6,382 nucleotides of DNA, from the NCBI GenBank assembly GCA_009618505.1, contig WJOQ01000335.1, positions 1-6,382 on the forward strand, in the 5' to 3' direction. The position numbers were made by a program, and so were the translations under genes. The notes beneath the pieces are model-generated. The model searched no databases and was not told where the DNA came from. It saw only the letters and a program-made list of their open reading frames with translations. The DNA is from Clostridia bacterium. GTDB lineage: Bacteria > Aerophobota > Aerophobia > Aerophobales > AE-B3A. Of this stretch, positions 1-5,663 are shown in pieces (the stretch's first letter is position 1; every line of letters starts with the position of its first letter).

Positions 1-1
1 G

Positions 2-265
2 ATACAGAGCTCATATTGCTTGAGAAAGAAAGCAAAACTTGCTTATCTGGCGGGAAGATTTGCTGCTAAAGAAGCTATATTTAAATCCATAGGAGGAGGA
101 ATAAGCTGGCGGCATATAGAAATCCTAGCTAAAGAGAGTGGTGAGCCTTATCTGGCTAATAACAAAAAAACTAAAGAAGCTCTGGATGAAAAGAATATAA
201 GAAGAGTTCTGATCAGCATCTCGCATGATAATGATTACGCTGTAGCCCAGGCAGTGGCGTTATAG
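2..265 (+). CDS. acpS: holo-[acyl-carrier-protein] synthase, C-terminal part (5' end outside window)
   Basis: AcpS transfers the 4'-phosphopantetheine arm of coenzyme A to the serine of apo-acyl carrier protein, in the cytoplasm, to activate it for fatty acid synthesis. The visible 87 residues carry the family signature LAGRFAAKEA, whose Glu is a metal ligand, then an IGGGISWRHIEI segment, a GEPYL segment and the C-terminal SISHDNDYAVAQAV strand. Family members are about 120-125 residues, so roughly the first 35, including the N-terminal Asp metal ligand, lie left of the window. The TTG at position 20 is not the true start, because the frame stays open to the edge. It is followed after 15 nt by nnr, a common acpS-nnr pairing. 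Oddity: in the first 30 nt another frame (D-T-E-L) also resembles the family, so a frameshift at the edge cannot be excluded. Confidence 0.9.
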   Translation: MQSSYCLRKKAKLAYLAGRFAAKEAIFKSIGGGISWRHIEILAKESGEPYLANNKKTKEALDEKNIRRVLISISHDNDYAVAQAVAL

Positions 266-280
266 TGAAAGAGTGAGGAA

Positions 281-1837
281 ATGAAATTAGTCACCAGTGA
301 AGAAATGCGCCGCATAGACAAAAAAGCCATAGAAGAAATAGGAATTCCCAGTATAGTTCTTATGGAAAATGCTGGTTTGAAGGTAGCTGATGCGATAGAA
401 AGGAAATATGGTCCTCTAAAGGGAAAATATGTATATATCTTTGCTGGTTCTGGTAATAACGGAGGAGATGGAATGGTAGTAGCCAGACATCTCTTTAACC
501 AGAAAGTAAAGGCAAAAATATTTCTTCTAGCTGAAAAGAAAAACATTGAGGGAGATGCAGCAACCAACCTGGCCATTACTGAAAAAATGGGAATACCGAT
601 GAGGGAAATTACCTCTCCTGCCTTTATGGAATCATTAGAAAAAGAACTTGCCAAAGCGGACATAGTAGTAGATGCTCTTCTGGGCACAGGAGCAAAAGGA
701 CCACCACGAGGATTAATGAAAAAAGTTATTGACTTGATTAATAAACACTCTAAAAACACGGTAGCGGTGGATATTCCTACAGGAGTAGATGCAGATAGAG
801 GAGAAGTACGGGGGGAAGCAATAAAGGCAGAATACACAGTTAGCCTTGCCTACCCTAAACGAGGATTATATCTATATCCGGGGATGGATTATGCTGGTGA
901 AATCGAGATAGCAGATATAGGAATCCCTACAGGTTTAGAAGAAGACAAAATTTACTCTGAACTTCTTACTCTGGCTGGCATTTCTAAGAAGTTATTCTTT
1001 AGAAAACTGTCTTCTCACAAAGGTAGCTTTGGACATCTTTTAGTTATAGCCGGCTCGCCAGGAATGACGGGAGCAGCCAGCCTAACTGCCCTTTCTGCTT
1101 TGAGAGTAGGAACAGGCCTGGTAACATTAGGTATCCCCGAAGATTTGAATCCTATTTTGGAAACTAAATTGACTGAGGTAATGACCCTCCCTCTACCTCA
1201 AAGTAAAGACAGAACTCTGTGCAGGGAAGGGTTCGAAAAAATTAAAGACTTCAGTCAAAAATGCAAGGCAATCGCCATCGGTCCGGGCATTTCTTCCACT
1301 AAACAAACTAAAGAACTAATTAGTACGATTATCGACCAATTGGATATCCCATTGGTTATCGATGCTGACGGAATAAATGTCCTTGCCGGGGAACTCTCTC
1401 TGCTGAAAAAATACAAAGCCTCCTTAATAATTACTCCTCATCCAGGAGAGATGAGTAGGCTTGTGGGGGCTTCTGTAGAAGAGATTCAAAAGGACAGAAT
1501 AGGATTTACTATTGCTCTAGCCAGGAGCATAGGAGCTATTGTAGTTTTAAAAGGAGCAAGAACAGTAATAGCCAGTAAAGAAGGTAATAGTTGGGTTAAC
1601 CTGACCGGGAATCCGGGAATGGCTACTGGAGGAAGTGGAGATATTCTTACCGGAATAATTGGCGGATTATTGACACAGAAACTCTCCTGCCTGGAAGCAG
1701 CCAAAACAGGAGTGTACCTTCATGGATATGCCGCTGACCTAGCTGCCCAAAAAAAAGGAGAAATAAGCCTCATCGCCAGTGATACTCTTGAAACCATCCC
1801 TGAGGCTATTAGGAGGATAAAGAGTGAATATAGCTGA
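281..1837 (+). CDS. nnr: bifunctional NAD(P)H-hydrate repair enzyme (NAD(P)HX epimerase + ADP/ATP-dependent NAD(P)HX dehydratase)
   Basis: Nnr repairs damaged, hydrated NAD(P)H in the cytoplasm. The N-terminal half epimerises R- and S-NAD(P)HX, and the C-terminal half dehydrates the S form using ADP or ATP. The 518 residues match the usual two-domain (YjeF-type) length of about 500-515. The epimerase domain (about 1-225) shows MENAG at 28-32, the GSGNNGGDG loop at 57-65 and DIPTGVDAD at 164-172. The ribokinase-like dehydratase domain (about 240-515) shows [14 protein letters not shown] at 246-259, IGPGI at 333-337, DADGINVLA at 361-369, TPHPGEM at 385-391 and [12 protein letters not shown] at 443-454, with the catalytic Asp at 454. 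The ATG at 281 gives the typical MKxVTxEEMR start. Its GAGG lies only 2 nt upstream, so initiation may rely on coupling to acpS. The 3' end overlaps rho by 14 nt. Confidence 0.96.
   Translation: MKLVTSEEMRRIDKKAIEEIGIPSIVLMENAGLKVADAIERKYGPLKGKYVYIFAGSGNNGGDGMVVARHLFNQKVKAKIFLLAEKKNIEGDAATNLAITEKMGIPMREITSPAFMESLEKELAKADIVVDALLGTGAKGPPRGLMKKVIDLINKHSKNTVAVDIPTGVDADRGEVRGEAIKAEYTVSLAYPKRGLYLYPGMDYAGEIEIADIGIPTGLEEDKIYSELLTLAGISKKLFFRKLSSHKGSFGHLLVIAGSPGMTGAASLTALSALRVGTGLVTLGIPEDLNPILETKLTEVMTLPLPQSKDRTLCREGFEKIKDFSQKCKAIAIGPGISSTKQTKELISTIIDQLDIPLVIDADGINVLAGELSLLKKYKASLIITPHPGEMSRLVGASVEEIQKDRIGFTIALARSIGAIVVLKGARTVIASKEGNSWVNLTGNPGMATGGSGDILTGIIGGLLTQKLSCLEAAKTGVYLHGYAADLAAQKKGEISLIASDTLETIPEAIRRIKSEYS
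1811..1816 (+). promoter_or_regulatory. ribosome binding site for rho, inside the end of nnr
   Basis: A perfect AGGAGG lies 7 nt before the GTG at 1824. It sits within the last codons of nnr and fixes the GTG as the rho start, giving the 14-nt overlap. The arrangement suggests translational coupling. Confidence 0.85.
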
Positions 1838-3104
1838 ATTACAAAAGAAAAACATTGCCCAATTACATGAAATAGCGGACGGGAAAAAGATAGAAAATTA
1901 CAGACACTTGAGGAAACAAGACCTTATATTCAAGATTATTCAAGATGAAATCAACCAGAAAAAAATTGTCTACGGCTCTGGAGTTTTGGATATTCTTAGC
2001 GAGGGATATGGATTTCTTAGGTCCACAAACTACACCTCAGGGCCTGACGACATATATGTTTCTCCTTCTCAGATTAAACGTTTTGACATCAGAGAAGGGG
2101 ATGTAGTTAGCGGCCAAATTAGACCTCCTAAAGAAAACGAGAATTATTTTGCTCTACTAAAAGTAGAGACAGTAAATGAAGAAGACCCAGAAAAAGCAAG
2201 AGAAAGAACCATATTTGAAAATCTTACTCCTCTTTTTCCTCAAAAACGCATTGTTTTGGAAAACAATTCGGGAGATATCTCTACTCGTCTGATTGACCTA
2301 ATTTGTCCTATAGGAAAAGGACAAAGAGGTCTTATTGTCGCTCCTCCCAAGACAGGAAAAACTATATTTTTACAGAAAATTGCTAACGGTATAGCATCTA
2401 ATCACCCAGAAATAGAACTTATCGTACTCCTAGCTGATGAACGACCAGAGGAAGTTACAGATATGGAACGCTCAGTAAAAGGAGAAGTTGCTTTCTCTAC
2501 TTTTGACGAACCACCAAAAAATCACATCCGTGTAGCAGAATTAGTCATTGAGAAAGCTAAGAGGCTGGTAGAACAAAAACGTGATGTGGTAATTCTTTTG
2601 GATAGCATTACCAGATTGGCTCGAGCTTATAATCTCGTTGTCCCTACCAGTGGCAAAATTCTTTCTGGGGGGATAGATGCTAACACTCTACATTATCCTA
2701 AGAGATTCTTTGGGGCAGCTCGAAAAGTAGAAGAAGGAGGGAGTCTGACTATCGTGGCTACTGCTATAGTAGAAACAGGAAGTAAAATGGACGAAGTTAT
2801 TTTTGAAGAATTCAAGGGAACCGGTAATATGGAACTACGCCTGACCAGAGAATTAGCGGAAAGGCGAATTTTCCCCGCTATTGACATGAATAGATCGGGT
2901 ACAAGAAAAGAGGAATTACTACTAAACGATAACGAGCTTTCTAGGATATGGGCTCTTAGAAACTATCTTAACCGACAGAATTACAAAGAACCCATTGAAG
3001 CAGTAATAGAAGTAATGAAAAAAACAGAAAATAATAAGCAATTCCTGGAGATTGTATCTCACCTGGGAAAAGACTCAAATAAAAAGGAGGTAACTTTCCA
3101 ATGA
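1824..3104 (+). CDS. rho: transcription termination factor Rho
   Basis: Rho is a hexameric RNA-dependent ATPase that binds C-rich nascent RNA and pulls it out of RNA polymerase to end transcription. At 426 residues it is close to the E. coli length (419) and has no large insertion. Order of parts: Rho N-terminal helix bundle (about 1-48), cold-shock-like RNA-binding domain (about 50-118, with GYGFLR at 61-66), then the RecA-type ATPase. Walker A is APPKTGKT at 173-180, the catalytic Glu is E206 in DERPEE, Walker B ends at D260 in [15 protein letters not shown], the Q-loop is around 273-285, the R-loop lysine is K321 in GSKMDEV, and the arginine finger is R361 in [10 protein letters not shown]205, M214 and S261 match positions known to contact bicyclomycin in E. 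coli Rho. The GTG start has a perfect Shine-Dalgarno. It overlaps nnr by 14 nt and rpmE by 4 nt, in a rho-rpmE order common in bacteria. Confidence 0.98.
   Translation: MNIAELQKKNIAQLHEIADGKKIENYRHLRKQDLIFKIIQDEINQKKIVYGSGVLDILSEGYGFLRSTNYTSGPDDIYVSPSQIKRFDIREGDVVSGQIRPPKENENYFALLKVETVNEEDPEKARERTIFENLTPLFPQKRIVLENNSGDISTRLIDLICPIGKGQRGLIVAPPKTGKTIFLQKIANGIASNHPEIELIVLLADERPEEVTDMERSVKGEVAFSTFDEPPKNHIRVAELVIEKAKRLVEQKRDVVILLDSITRLARAYNLVVPTSGKILSGGIDANTLHYPKRFFGAARKVEEGGSLTIVATAIVETGSKMDEVIFEEFKGTGNMELRLTRELAERRIFPAIDMNRSGTRKEELLLNDNELSRIWALRNYLNRQNYKEPIEAVIEVMKKTENNKQFLEIVSHLGKDSNKKEVTFQ
3084..3091 (+). promoter_or_regulatory. ribosome binding site for rpmE, inside the end of rho
   Basis: AAGGAGGT ends 9 nt before the ATG at 3101 and lies within the final codons of rho. 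The start and stop overlap as ATGA, so L31 translation is probably coupled to Rho translation. Confidence 0.8.
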
Positions 3105-3307
3105 AAAAAGGAATTCATCCATCCTACCATGAAACAACCATTAGATGTGCCTGTGGAGCTGAATACAAAACTAAATCCACTAAGCAAGACTTACATGTAG
3201 AGATATGCTCTCATTGTCATCCTTTCTTTACCGGGAAACAAAAATTTGTTGATAGTGGGGGAAGAATAAAGAAATTCCAGGACAAATACGGACTTTCCTC
3301 TGATTAA
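3101..3307 (+). CDS. rpmE: 50S ribosomal protein L31, zinc-binding (C+) type
   Basis: L31 sits on the large ribosomal subunit and helps bridge the two subunits. The 68-residue protein has the standard MKKGIHPxY start, the first Cys pair C16 and C18 in RCACG, and the second pair C36 and C39 in CSHCHPF. This is the four-Cys zinc site of the C+ form, as opposed to the cysteine-poor zinc-independent paralogue. [16 protein letters not shown] (40-55) is the usual core. It is the last gene of the acpS-nnr-rho-rpmE run. No clear intrinsic terminator follows, so the operon may end by Rho action or by read-through into the convergent region. Confidence 0.97.
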   Translation: MKKGIHPSYHETTIRCACGAEYKTKSTKQDLHVEICSHCHPFFTGKQKFVDSGGRIKKFQDKYGLSSD

Positions 3308-3337
3308 CGCCAAGAACAAACGTCAAGACAACTTCCC

Positions 3338-3352
3338 CGTATCCAAGATACG
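3338..3352. repeat. short perfect inverted repeat (6-bp stem, 3-nt loop)
   Basis: CGTATC, CAA, GATACG forms a 6-bp stem 30 nt after the rpmE stop codon. It lacks a T-run on either strand, so it is not called as an intrinsic terminator. It could protect the 3' end of the mRNA. Confidence 0.4.
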
Positions 3353-3396
3353 CCTCCTCGCTAGGCTCGGCATATCTATCGCGTTGTTCATATCTT

Positions 3397-3456
3397 GTAT
3401 CTAGCATGACGTAGCGTTTCGTGTGTTTTAAAGCATTTTTTCGAGATACTAGATAC
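3397..3456. repeat. interrupted inverted repeat, GTATCTAG / CTAGATAC arms
   Basis: Arms 3397-3410 and 3443-3456 are inverted copies matching at 11 of 14 positions, with a perfect 8-bp inner part (3397-3404 and 3449-3456). The arms also show 7-nt spacing of TATC/GATA units, so the pairing may be a by-product of heptad repeats rather than a selected hairpin. Confidence 0.4.
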
Positions 3457-3471
3457 GATTCACAGCTTTTG

Positions 3472-4182
3472 TTACTCCGCAGGGATTACCAGTTTCTGTC
3501 CAGGATAGATCACTGCAACATCACCAATCCTATCTTTATTGGCTTCGTAAATTTTGCGCCACTTACCAGAATCATCATAGACATCCTTAGAACCGGCGAT
3601 GCGCCACAGACTATCACCTTCCTTTACTTCATAGACATTCTTAGCTTTAACCTCATAAAGACCAGTTGACTTAAATTTGATACCTGCCTTTTCTCCCAAT
3701 CCCTTTTCTAGATTCCTCACTCTTCTTATTATGTCATCTACTTTAGCCAGAATCATATCTGTCTTTTCTTGAGTTTGTTTAGCTAATTCCCTGGTCTCCT
3801 TTATAGCTTGATCAGCTTGAATCCTGGCAGAAGCAGCCATCTCTTTTGCCAGAGAAACTTCTACCTTGAGCTCTTCTACGCTTGCTTTCAGTGCCCTTGC
3901 CTCTATTGTATTTATCAATCCTTCAGCCAGTTTTGCCCGCCATAATCCCAATCTGTAGAGGACTTCCTCCTTGAATTCAGCCATCCTTACCATTGTCTCC
4001 AGGGAAATATCTTTTGCTTCTACTATCGTCTGGCTTAACTGAGCGCATTCTTCCTCTAAACTCTTTAATTCATTCTCAATTGCCTCAAGAGAAGAATCAC
4101 CTTGTGCTACCCCTGCACTGCCAGCCAAAGCGCATAACAACAGCATCGACCCTAATATACCAAATACCTTTCTCTTCTGCAT
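3472..4182 (-). CDS. exported coiled-coil protein with C-terminal LysM domain
   Basis: A 236-residue protein of unknown role, probably bound to peptidoglycan. The N-terminus is a signal peptide: MQKRK, a hydrophobic core GILGSMLLLCALAG, and a likely cleavage after AGVA or AQG around residue 25-28. The Cys in LLLC lacks a lipobox residue at -1, so a lipoprotein is unlikely. Residues about 31-160 are charged and helical, with Leu/Ile/Val heptad spacing, and probably form a coiled coil. Residues about 184-234 are a LysM fold: YEVKEGDSLWRIA, then W-R-K-I-YEANKDRI, then IYPGQKLVIP. The start is taken as the ATG at 4182, because an upstream in-frame GTG at 4191 lies inside the AGGAGGTGG ribosome site. 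It is the second gene of a two-gene unit, 37 nt after the repeat protein. Cargo or partner is not visible. Confidence 0.85.
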   Translation of the reverse strand: MQKRKVFGILGSMLLLCALAGSAGVAQGDSSLEAIENELKSLEEECAQLSQTIVEAKDISLETMVRMAEFKEEVLYRLGLWRAKLAEGLINTIEARALKASVEELKVEVSLAKEMAASARIQADQAIKETRELAKQTQEKTDMILAKVDDIIRRVRNLEKGLGEKAGIKFKSTGLYEVKAKNVYEVKEGDSLWRIAGSKDVYDDSGKWRKIYEANKDRIGDVAVIYPGQKLVIPAE

Positions 4183-4190
4183 CTTTTCCA

Positions 4191-4196
4191 CCTCCT
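4191..4196 (-). promoter_or_regulatory. ribosome binding site that decides the start of the LysM gene
   Basis: AGGAGG on the minus strand lies 8 nt before the ATG at 4182. The in-frame GTG at 4191 overlaps this site and so cannot use it, which argues for the shorter 236-residue product. Confidence 0.8.
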
Positions 4197-4219
4197 CAGG
4201 CTAATTTTGCAACATATTC

Positions 4220-5239
4220 TTATTGGTCACATGCCATAAAGGCAGCCGCTATAAACCCAAGACCTAACAGTAATCTCTGTGTTTTCAATTTCTTAATCGT
4301 GGCCAAATGTTCCTCATTGGCAATTTTCAAACCATCATTAGCAACTTTCAAACCAGCTATTTCACCTCTTAATTCTCCTGCTACCTTAAAGTAGTTATCG
4401 GTAATCTTCTTAATGGTCTCGGCTTGCTCGGCAACTTTCTCCTCCAGCTCAACATTAATAGCATTTAGCTCTCCGGTTACTTTAAAGAAATTATCGGTGA
4501 TTTGTTTGATGGTCTTGGCTTGCTCGGCATTGGCAGCCTTAAGAGGATCTATCTGAGCATTTAGCTCTCCGGTTACCTTAAAGTAGTTATCGGTAATCTT
4601 CTTGATGGTCTCGGCTTGCTCAGCAACTTTCTCGTCCAGCTCAACATTAATAGCCCCTAGCTCTCCGGTTACTTTAAAGAAGTTATCGGTGATTTGTTTG
4701 ATGGTCTTGGCTTGCTCAGCAACTTTCTCCTCCATCTCAGCATTAATAGCCCCTAGCTCTCCGGTTACTTTAAAGAAGTTATCGGTGATTTGTTTGATGG
4801 TCTCGGCTTGCCCGGCATTGGCAGCCTTAAGAGGATCTATCTGAGCCTTTAGCTCTCCGGTTACCTTAAAGAAGTTATCGGTGATTTGTTTAATGGTCTC
4901 GGCTCGCTCAGCAACTTTCTCCTCCATCTGAGCATTAATAGCCTTTAGCTCTCCGGTTACCTTAAAGAAGTTATCGGTGATTTGTTTAATGGTCTCGGCT
5001 CGCTCAGCATTGGCAGCCTTAAGAGAATCAATCTCTTTCATCAACCCTTTCGTTGTTTCGAAAAAATTATCCGTTAGCTGCTCAATTATCCATGTTTGAT
5101 CGGCAATCGCCGCTTTAGCTTCTGCTAATTGGTCCTGCAGAATCTTTTCTTGAGCCACAACTGGTACTTGTATACATACTGTAAACGAAATTATAACTAA
5201 TACCAACAGCAACTTATTGAACATCCCTTTTTTTAGCAT
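4220..5239 (-). CDS. exported protein with eight 32-residue coiled-coil-like repeats and a hydrophobic C-terminus
   Basis: A 339-residue protein with no recognised family. The N-terminus MLKKGMFNK followed by LLLVLVIISFTVC and VPVVAQ is a signal peptide with likely cleavage after VVA (residue 29). Residues 49-304 are eight 32-residue repeats with core TIKQITDNFFKVTGEL. Hydrophobic residues mostly fall every 3-4 positions; 32 residues equals three heptads plus one 11-residue turn, consistent with a continuous helix. The second half of each repeat has two flavours, INAxMEEKVAE (A) and QIDPLKAANAE (B), in order B-A-B-A-A-B-A-B. Type B repeats 3 and 6 carry prolines (136, 232) that should kink the helix. 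The tail RLLLGLGFIAAAFMACDQ (322-339) could be a membrane anchor. The ATG at 5239 has AAGGAGG 10 nt upstream. It is the first gene of a unit with the LysM gene and is driven by the promoter at 5307-5335. Function unknown; an elongated envelope spacer or tether is an inference. Confidence 0.85.
   Translation of the reverse strand: MLKKGMFNKLLLVLVIISFTVCIQVPVVAQEKILQDQLAEAKAAIADQTWIIEQLTDNFFETTKGLMKEIDSLKAANAERAETIKQITDNFFKVTGELKAINAQMEEKVAERAETIKQITDNFFKVTGELKAQIDPLKAANAGQAETIKQITDNFFKVTGELGAINAEMEEKVAEQAKTIKQITDNFFKVTGELGAINVELDEKVAEQAETIKKITDNYFKVTGELNAQIDPLKAANAEQAKTIKQITDNFFKVTGELNAINVELEEKVAEQAETIKKITDNYFKVAGELRGEIAGLKVANDGLKIANEEHLATIKKLKTQRLLLGLGFIAAAFMACDQ
4328..5095 (-). repeat. tandem 96-bp coding repeat, eight copies
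   Basis: Eight in-frame 96-bp units, copy 1 at 5000-5095 down to copy 8 at 4328-4423. Copies 2-7 (4424-4999) are close to identical over the TIKQITDNFFKVTGEL half. The cores of copies 5 and 7 differ by about one base over some 50 nt. Copies 1 and 8 are more diverged, as expected for array edges. Copies 5+6 (4520-4711) and 7+8 (4328-4519) look like a duplicated 192-bp pair: both start AKTIKQ and both second members have KKITDNYF. This implies recent unit duplication or gene conversion, and possible length variation between strains. Confidence 0.9.
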
Positions 5240-5249
5240 TTCTGTTAAA

Positions 5250-5256
5250 CCTCCTT
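5250..5256 (-). promoter_or_regulatory. ribosome binding site for the repeat-protein gene
   Basis: AAGGAGG on the minus strand, 10 nt before the ATG at 5239. The next in-frame ATG, at 5224, would be 25 nt away, so the first ATG is preferred. Confidence 0.75.
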
Positions 5257-5292
5257 TTTATTTATTTCAGAAACTCTAAATTTTCTATCCTT

Positions 5293-5303
5293 TCACCTCC
5301 TTT
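5293..5303 (-). promoter_or_regulatory. second, very strong Shine-Dalgarno-like site in the leader
   Basis: AAAGGAGGTGA on the minus strand is a near-complete match to the anti-Shine-Dalgarno of 16S rRNA, yet no ATG, GTG or TTG start follows at a normal distance. An AUA codon 7 nt later opens an 8-codon frame ending at a TAA just before the real ribosome site. The predicted transcription start falls on or next to this motif, so it may be only the 5' end of the mRNA. Confidence 0.4.
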
Positions 5304-5306
5304 CTC

Positions 5307-5335
5307 ATTATACCATTTTCCCTCTTCCCAAACCA
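5307..5335 (-). promoter_or_regulatory. sigma-70-type extended -10 promoter for the repeat/LysM gene pair
   Basis: The minus strand reads TGGTATAAT: a perfect -10 hexamer (5307-5312) with the TGn extension (5313-5315). A weak -35, TGGTTT (5330-5335), sits at the ideal 17-nt spacing. Transcription would start near 5300, about 60 nt before the ATG at 5239. Confidence 0.65.
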
Positions 5336-5410
5336 CTTCTCGTCTCTTAATCATCTGCAAACAGGAACATCATTATTTAAAAACATCTTATCATACCTTC
5401 TAATAGATGT

Positions 5411-5439
5411 CAAGAAATGTCGTTTCGCGACATTTCTTG
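5411..5439. repeat. perfect 12-bp inverted repeat, 5-nt loop
   Basis: CAAGAAATGTCG (5411-5422) and CGACATTTCTTG (5428-5439) are exact inverted copies around TTTCG. Neither strand has a T-run after the stem, so it is not a standard intrinsic terminator. It lies about 75 nt upstream of the -35 of the repeat-protein promoter and about 225 nt after the aminotransferase stop. It could be an mRNA 3'-end stabiliser, a terminator that does not need a U-tract, or a protein-binding dyad. Confidence 0.75.
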
Positions 5440-5487
5440 TATTGCGTATGTCGTATATAGTATTGCGCAATACACATCACGCACAAC
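5439..5487. repeat. degenerate GTATTGC heptad array turning into its inverted form
   Basis: Seven contiguous 7-nt units. Four start with GTAT (GTATTGC first and fourth), then come GCAATAC and two related units. The fourth and fifth form the perfect palindrome GTATTGCGCAATAC (5460-5473). The array begins at the last base of the 12-bp hairpin. Confidence 0.6.
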
Positions 5488-5500
5488 AGAGCTGGTGAAT

Positions 5501-5530
5501 CGTGTCTCGATGCTAGATACTCGATACTCG
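5501..5530. repeat. degenerate CGATACT heptad array
   Basis: Four 7-nt units (CGTGTCT, CGATGCT, AGATACT, CGATACT) plus CG. This is the reverse-complement family of the array at 5578-5619. Positions 5506-5530 match the inverted 5584-5608 at 21 of 25 bases. Confidence 0.65.
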
Positions 5531-5544
5531 TTTTGGTCTTATTC

Positions 5545-5572
5545 CTCGTCCTTTGTCTTTTATCTTTCTTCT
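5545..5572. repeat. pyrimidine-rich heptad array (TTTGTCT type)
   Basis: Four 7-nt units (CTCGTCC, TTTGTCT, TTTATCT, TTCTTCT) on the plus strand, almost pure pyrimidine, lying between the two inverted CGATACT/AGTATCG arrays. Two weaker units may precede it from 5531. Confidence 0.5.
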
Positions 5573-5577
5573 CTTAC

Positions 5578-5619
5578 GAGCATCGAGCATCAAGTATCGA
5601 GAATCGAGTATCCAGAACT
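5578..5619. repeat. degenerate GAGTATC heptad array
   Basis: Five clear 7-nt units of consensus GAGNATC (GAGCATC twice, then AAGTATC, GAGAATC, GAGTATC) and a sixth weaker one. It is inverted with respect to the array at 5501-5530. Confidence 0.75.
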
Positions 5620-5635
5620 TAGACTTCTTTTTCTC

Positions 5636-5663
5636 GATGAACTATGAACAACGAACCATGAAC
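5636..5663. repeat. degenerate NNNGAAC heptad array abutting the aminotransferase stop codon
   Basis: Four contiguous 7-nt units, each ending in GAAC (GATGAAC, TATGAAC, AACGAAC, CATGAAC). The last base of the array is also the last base of the minus-strand TAG stop codon of the aminotransferase gene. Confidence 0.7.

Larger units (their letters stand above)
3308..3471. other. convergent intergenic region with small inverted repeats and 7-nt periodic stretches
   Basis: This 164-nt gap lies between the stop of rpmE (+) and the stop of the LysM gene (-). No coding sequence is supportable. It holds a CGTATC-CAA-GATACG hairpin at 3338-3352, and an inverted pair GTATCTAG (3397-3404) and CTAGATAC (3449-3456). 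A short heptad stretch lies at 3442-3462 (CGAGATA, CTAGATA, CGATTCA). A T6 run at 3436-3441 has no convincing stem before it. The motifs resemble those in the larger repeat region at 5411-5663, on the far side of the two-gene module. Confidence 0.6.
5240..5662. other. 423-nt intergenic region: promoter/leader plus repeat mosaic, no gene
   Basis: From right to left: heptad arrays (5439-5663), the 12-bp hairpin (5411-5439), a plain AT-rich stretch (about 5336-5410) with no clear signal, the promoter (5307-5335) and a leader of about 60 nt. Open frames on the plus strand here are made of repeat sequence and have no ribosome site or recognisable product. Confidence 0.7.

Noticed and set aside
235..837. 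200-codon minus-strand frame opposite nnr
   Set aside because: Shadow of a strongly conserved enzyme domain; no domain of its own.
3411..3442. Possible intrinsic terminator after rpmE: GCGTTT ... AAAGC followed by T6
   Set aside because: The stem would be only 5 bp with a bulge, three of the pairs A-T, and a 10-nt loop. Too weak to call.
3472..4182. Lipoprotein signal in the LysM protein (LLLC)
   Set aside because: The residue before Cys is Leu, not Gly, Ala or Ser as a lipobox needs; an ordinary signal peptidase site fits better.
4183..4191. GTG at 4191 as the start of the LysM protein
   Set aside because: It overlaps the AGGAGG site that best serves the ATG at 4182.
3993..4394. Plus-strand frame spanning the junction of the two minus-strand genes
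   Set aside because: Antisense to both genes and to the LysM ribosome site; composition not protein-like.
4602..4844. Plus-strand frame antisense to the repeat array
   Set aside because: Its own repetition is the mirror of the 96-bp coding repeat on the minus strand, which has the signal peptide, ribosome site and promoter.
4328..5095. CRISPR array, because of regular near-identical DNA repeats
   Set aside because: The 96-bp units are in frame, contiguous without variable spacers, and translate to a regular helical repeat.
5411..5663. CRISPR, IS end or attachment site in the repeat mosaic
   Set aside because: No constant repeat with unique spacers, no transposase or integrase, and no flanking target duplication that can be seen.
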